Assembly: GCF_040581485.1 (NCBI RefSeq)
Contig: NC_090128.1
Span: forward strand, 26,566,931 to 26,630,930
Source: Linepithema humile
Taxonomy: Eukaryota > Arthropoda > Insecta > Hymenoptera > Formicidae
Direction of reading: 5' to 3'
DNA length: 64,000 nt
The notes under the pieces are model-generated. The model was not told the origin of the DNA and did not search any database. It was given only the letters and a program-made list of their open reading frames with translations. Every line of letters begins with the position of its first letter. The stretch's first letter is position 1. Positions 59,368-64,000 of the stretch are shown one piece after another. Made by a program: the position numbers and the translations under genes.

Positions 59368-59509
59368 GTTACTGGTGACCTGGGCCGTCGGCACGCCGAT
59401 AACTTGCTCCTCCTCATCACTAACTATCCACTGTCCTGACCGCATCGGTCATCAAGCACGTTCCTGGCATCGTGATGGTCGCAAGGTGGTTACAGCTCGC
59501 CTCGGTGTC
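59265..59509 (-). CDS. Ddr: Ddr exon 1: 5' UTR end, start codon and signal peptide
   Basis: The preferred ATG is at 59367-59365 in the context AGTAACATGCC. It gives 34 residues plus a split Gly, with the hydrophobic core GLLIAIFVLLSL at residues 15-26 and a small/polar region before DLG: a plausible signal peptide, with cleavage near residues 31-35. The donor is CTAG|GTAAGT at 59264, phase 1, completed by GA at the start of exon 2. An in-frame ATG at 59445 would add 26 residues (MRSGQW...) without any hydrophobic segment, so I prefer the downstream start. A good acceptor (TTGCTCTGTGTTCAG) would begin the exon at 59509, making 59509-59368 5' UTR. An out-of-frame 16-codon upstream ORF runs from 59470 to 59420. 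The splice donor and the join to exon 2 are firm; the start codon and 5' border are inferred. Confidence 0.82.
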
Positions 59510-61224
59510 CTGAACACAGAGCAATCCGTGTTAATCATCCACAGACACCTCGGAAATGCCATCGAGTATGTTGCAATGTGAACAAAAATGTTTAGAGATT
59601 CGAGTCAAAAAATAACTGACATCTTAAGTGCTATTTTTTTTTTCCCGCTCATACGTTCGTTTAATGCGATCGCAGCGCCTGTTGTCCCGTCTCATTGATA
59701 AGTTTATCTTTCGGTTCGAGCAACGACCATGAAAATAGTGTCGGCTGTTATCGTGGAAATGTATTGTAGCCGGGACGCCGGGATGAAATTAATTGTCATA
59801 GTAAATTTACCGGCAGAAAATAAAGGGAAGTAACGAGCTCTTACCGTTAAAGTGATAGAGTGAATATTTATATGTAATTCTCGAAACATTTTTTCAGCCC
59901 AATAATAAAACAAGTAATTCTCCGGTTAAATAAAAGAATTCAGAAAATATTACATACGCGATAACATCTTTCATAGGTCATGCTTAATTTAAATGGCGAA
60001 TTACGCAATCCAACATTCGGCCGACAAGCATAAAAACATATGCACTCTATGTATGCAACATGCGATTCATATTCCCGTCAACAAATCTAAACCGTTCTTT
60101 CCTTTTTTTTTATGTAAGCTGATTGTTCCTGGCACATACAGTAACGGTCGTATTTATGCAAAATATCATCGCTAGAACTTGCATTTGTCGTGCAAAGCGG
60201 AACTCTTATCGCGCCGGCACGGTGGCATAGGCATTTGTTATCATTTTTGCAAATAGCGCTCTCCACCCGCCCTTCTCGTTCGTCTTCATTTTACGCCGAG
60301 CACAATCTGCGCGATAAGAGGTCTATTTCGCACGACAAATCGGGTCCCCTAAATATTGCTCTCGTGAAATAAAATTGCTTACAATCGTCCAAGTGGCACT
60401 TACTTAAAAAGCGGCCGCTCTGAGATTAGTCGTGTCGTCCGCGCATCGCGATATCAATGAATAATCCGTGTCACTCGCACGCGGATTATGCACGGGCTGT
60501 ACGAGAACGTCGTCGACGAATAGTGGAAACATTACTATGCCACGGGGCATGAAATTTTAATCGCACCGGGCTATTAGTAAACGCGATCGTTTTCAGGGAG
60601 GAGGTCGAGAGTGGCGGCGGCGGCGTCTACATTGCTGCAGCTGCAATTGTATCGCGCGCATATGCATCGCACACGGGATACGGTATAAGTACGCGCGTTC
60701 CATATGTTGCAACTGCAACCACCGCACGGATTTCGCGTCACGCCTCATGCATTATTTACACCTCGCCGGAGGTGAAATTATTTTTCCCCAGCGTTAGTAT
60801 TATTAATTTTAGGCATTCGTCCATTGCGAAACTCCGAATCTGGGAATAACTGCCGGGTACGTTCGAATGCAGTTACGCGGTGCAGTGTGACACAAACATT
60901 CTCAATCATCGAGATAATTCCTCCACACAAGTGCGCGATGTATATTCGAAGTTGTTAGTTTCTTTCATATTATTCCATAAGTTAAGTTGCATTTCTAAGC
61001 TAATCTCTCCTTAATTCACCAAAATCTTCGACATTGCACTGTCTGATGCATCATTTAACTCTTGATTTAAAAACAGCTACTGTACTTGTTTAGTGTAGTT
61101 GCAGTTGTGTCGCGTATTTTTGTTATTTTATTCTTTTATACATTCTACTTCTTCTTCATAAATCCCTGCATATTTCTTAGAAACTACGCTCGTATCACCA
61201 AGTTATTTTGCGCGCGACATTTAC

Positions 61225-61804
61225 ATTATTTGGAATTTATTATCTCAATGATACTGTAATATTCTATATACAATTGTGTAATACTGTTAGAAAGATTAGA
61301 ACATTTATATCATACAAAGAAGAAACTGAATGTTTCATAATTAAGAATCAAGTGCAACAGTTGCTTTAAGTATAGACAATTAGAAGCTTAAAGTGGCTGC
61401 CTTTCAATTATTTTTCGTCGTGAACATTCTCATTTCTGCTTATAATTAAATTCTACTATACATGCATGTTTCTCTGTGCAAACGATCAATATATACATCC
61501 ACACAATGTTCTACACAGAACATTGTGTGGATGTATATATTGATCGTTTGCACAGAGAAACATGCATGTATAGTAGAATTTAATTATAAGCAGAAATGAG
61601 AATGTTCACGACGAAAAATAATTGAAAGGCAGCCACTTTAAGCTTCTAATTGTCTATACTTAAAGCAACTGTTGCACTTGATTCTTAATTATGAAACATT
61701 CAGTTTCTTCTTTGTATGATATAAATGTTCTAATCTTTCTAACAGTATTACACAATTGTATATAGAATATTACAGTATCATTGAGATAATAAATTCCAAA
61801 TAAT
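61225..61804. repeat. Near-perfect palindrome, 288-bp arms, 4-bp spacer
   Basis: The arms 61225-61512 and 61517-61804 are reverse complements about the spacer ACAC (61513-61516). Matching checks at the outer end (AATAAT against ATTATT), in the middle (61389-61398 with 61631-61640) and at the centre (AATGTTCT/AGAACATT) all share the same coordinate sum, so there is no net indel. The arms are ordinary A+T-rich DNA without an open frame. No target-site duplication is evident. It may be a very young hairpin element, a recent inverted duplication, or an assembly or library foldback artefact. Confidence 0.9.
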
Positions 61805-63458
61805 AAATTAAAAATAAATAATCTAACTGTATCACGCTGCTATTAAAAAATCGCTTTGCTGATATATTTATTACGATATCGCATTATAAGTAATATACAC
61901 ATTTCTCTTCCGTCAAGATTCTATATGCTTTTCGTGCCGCGTCTAAGATATAAGCGCAGAATACAAACAAGGCCCTAAAGCCGTCAGAAACAAGTGTTGC
62001 GCTCGGTATTGAAGTTGTAAGATACAGCAATACGTATGTACCAAAACCTATAATGGAACTCCAGATAGGTTGCTTTGAATACTCGATGGAGCTCGAGAAT
62101 GGAAAGCTATCGGGTACGTTGCAGCTTTCAGCAAGCAAAACTCAGCGTGTACGCGTATTACACGAAACGGGCGAAGCTCCGGCTGAAGTTACACGAGTAA
62201 CAAGCAAGATAATGGAAGCGTGCTTTAAACCCAGGAAGGGTGGCTCAATGCTGAAAAACGAGTAGCCTCTCGGCACGTGGGATCGTTAATGCTCCTCGTG
62301 TGCAATACTTTTTTTCACGATAGAGTACATCTCTGGTCATTGGATTTTTGTCGACCACCCACTGCCGAAGAGGCACGCCTCGCCTCACTAATTATTTATA
62401 ATTATCGATCGTTAACGAGCATTGTCCAGAAGAGAGATCGCGTTACGTAGATTCCGAGGCCACGGCGTCGCGATAACATCCGCTGAGCACCTGCGCCCGT
62501 GGGACTATTACACCACGGTCGCATGATTTTGCAAAATTCGTCTAAAGGGAGAAATAAAGAAAATGAGATAGGCACAGCGCATTCACGGCCGATCGTGTCT
62601 GTGACGCAGGTAAGATGGAAAATTCCCGGTGTAACATGTTACGGCGAATGTTATGATGAGACGGAGATTTATTCACGGCGGAAAGTTATATCCGGTACTA
62701 AAGTTTCGTCTCGGCTTATATCTGGTAATATACATGACGTGACCTATATAGCGATATCGCGTCAATAATTTACATTTCAAGTTTCTCCTTAATATGCAGA
62801 CTGGGTTAAAGATAGAACAAGCATCTTTTTTTTTTGGGACATGCTTTTTTTTCTACCGAACGACACATAAACCGCATTGCAAATCTCACTTTGCAAATCA
62901 ATTTCACTTTGCAAATTATTACGAGTGTGATACTAAAATTTTACGTTTTTATCGCAAGCATTTCATCGTTAAATCGCGCTATAGCAAAACAAAATATTGT
63001 TGGGAGCATTTTGGGCGTACATCTCGCTTTGCATAATCAGAGCGCGATTCGCTACAAAACATGTGGAATCGGTTAACAGATAAATATTCAAAAGCAATTA
63101 CTCGGTTAAAATGGCAGCTTGATTACCTGTTTACATTAAGCGCGGGCGATAAATGTTTCACGGTTGCGGCGGTTAAAGCCCTAAAAATCCCTACTTCATA
63201 GGTCACTACCTTGGTCCCTTTTCTTGTCGAGCCACAGTGGTTGAAGGAAGGAACAAGCGGGAGATTGCGAGGGCTTGGTATCTGTGAAGTGGATCAAGGA
63301 GGAGAGAGCGACCGGTCTTTTGTGTGCATTCGATAGCCCGTGCAAAACAAACAAGCCTACGAGACACAAAACAGGATCCACGACGCAGAAGCGAGTCCCG
63401 CTTGTCCAATGGACGTTCCTCCTTTTCTTCACGGAATACCGAGCACCGTCATTACCCC

Positions 63459-63459
<1 letters not shown>

Positions 63460-63489
<30 letters not shown>
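63460..63489. repeat. (TA)n microsatellite
   Basis: A TA dinucleotide run. Frames crossing it translate as an Ile-Tyr run. Confidence 0.95.
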
Positions 63490-63490
<1 letters not shown>

Positions 63491-64000
63491 GTATAGCTCG
63501 ACGCTCCTCTCCTTCACAGAGTGAAAGAGAGAGCCGGTGGTTGCGGGGGGAGATACGGAGGGTGAGACGGGGTAAACAGTAGGATTTTGCGATGCAAATT
63601 TCATTCCGCTCTCTTCCCTCCGGCTGCCGCTGCCGCTCCCGACCTTCCTAGTCAGCCCTTTCCACCTATCTCCTCTTTCTTTTATTTCCTACTTCCAGTT
63701 TTCTTTATCTACGACCGCCTTGCCCCTCTTTTTAAAAATCATCTCGCGGGAGTTCTCTCCCGTGTCGTCGGGCGCGGAATTATCGCGATCGCCTCGCTCG
63801 GGCGGACACGCTTTTTCGTGGTTCGTCGCGATTTTCACGAGGGAGAAAGCTTGGCGAGCCGACGTCGGCCTAGAGGACTTGTCGTGCGGATGCGACGGTT
63901 AGAGCCGGGGGAGAGAGAGCTGACAGCGCTGAAAGAAACGGGAGGTGGAGAAGCGCCGGCGGAATTAATTAATTCTGACAGCCTGCTATCCGCCCGTCCC

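Larger units (their letters stand above)
59510..64000. other. Upstream flank or 5' UTR intron of Ddr
   Basis: No coding exon can be supported. It contains the large perfect palindrome (61225-61804), a TA repeat (63460-63489) and a CpG-rich end (63.6-64.0 kb). If exon 1 begins at an acceptor (59509), the transcription start lies upstream, possibly in the CpG-rich DNA near the window end; no TATA box or initiator could be assigned. Confidence 0.5.

Noticed and set aside
1..64000. A multi-gene defence, biosynthetic or CRISPR-like system
   Set aside because: Both strands carry a single intron-rich animal gene plus repeats; there is no cluster of adjacent coding sequences and no regularly spaced repeat array beyond short tandem repeats.

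Overview
The window looks like nuclear DNA of an insect, most likely a hymenopteran such as an ant. This rests on long introns, a mosaic of AT-rich and CpG-rich stretches, many (CT)n/(GA)n microsatellites, miniature inverted-repeat elements, and the exon-intron structure of an insect-type receptor gene. Nothing bacterial or viral was seen. The taxon is an inference from sequence style, not a match.

One gene can be firmly supported. It is a discoidin domain receptor (Ddr, collagen-receptor tyrosine kinase family) on the minus strand, and it fills nearly the whole window. Eleven coding exons, all with GT/AG borders and mutually compatible phases, run from about 59.4 kb (signal peptide) down to 311 (end of the cytoplasmic juxtamembrane segment). 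They encode about 573 residues: signal peptide, discoidin (DS) domain, DS-like domain, glycosylated acidic stalk, transmembrane helix, and a proline-rich juxtamembrane region ending in a tyrosine motif. The kinase domain is not present and must lie beyond position 1 on the same strand. The 5' UTR start and promoter are not resolved and may lie upstream of 59,509.

Layout by increasing coordinate: juxtamembrane exons 11 and 10 (311-459, 1617-1740); an 8.1 kb intron; transmembrane exon 9 (9862-10037); stalk exon 8 (12666-12821); DS-like exons 7, 6 and 5 (16016-16223, 16695-16834, 21167-21346); DS exon 4 (23319-23466); a 16.2 kb intron holding a Foldback-like inverted repeat (about 36.05-37.62 kb) and a smaller palindrome (35.26-35.42 kb); DS exon 3 (39641-39872); a 14.6 kb intron with a roughly 0.4 kb MITE (42.34-42.74 kb); DS exon 2 (54465-54567); a 4.7 kb intron with another MITE (58.29-58.66 kb); signal-peptide exon 1; then 4.5 kb of flank holding an apparently perfect 288-bp-arm palindrome (61,225-61,804).

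The remaining open frames are short, lack recognisable domains and mostly sit on simple repeats or CpG-rich DNA, so I do not call them genes. I found no convincing tRNA, rRNA, CRISPR or operon-like structure. I see no evidence for an undescribed multi-gene system. The points most worth a second look are the foldback repeats, the weak splice donors around the transmembrane and juxtamembrane exons, and the uncertain translation start.
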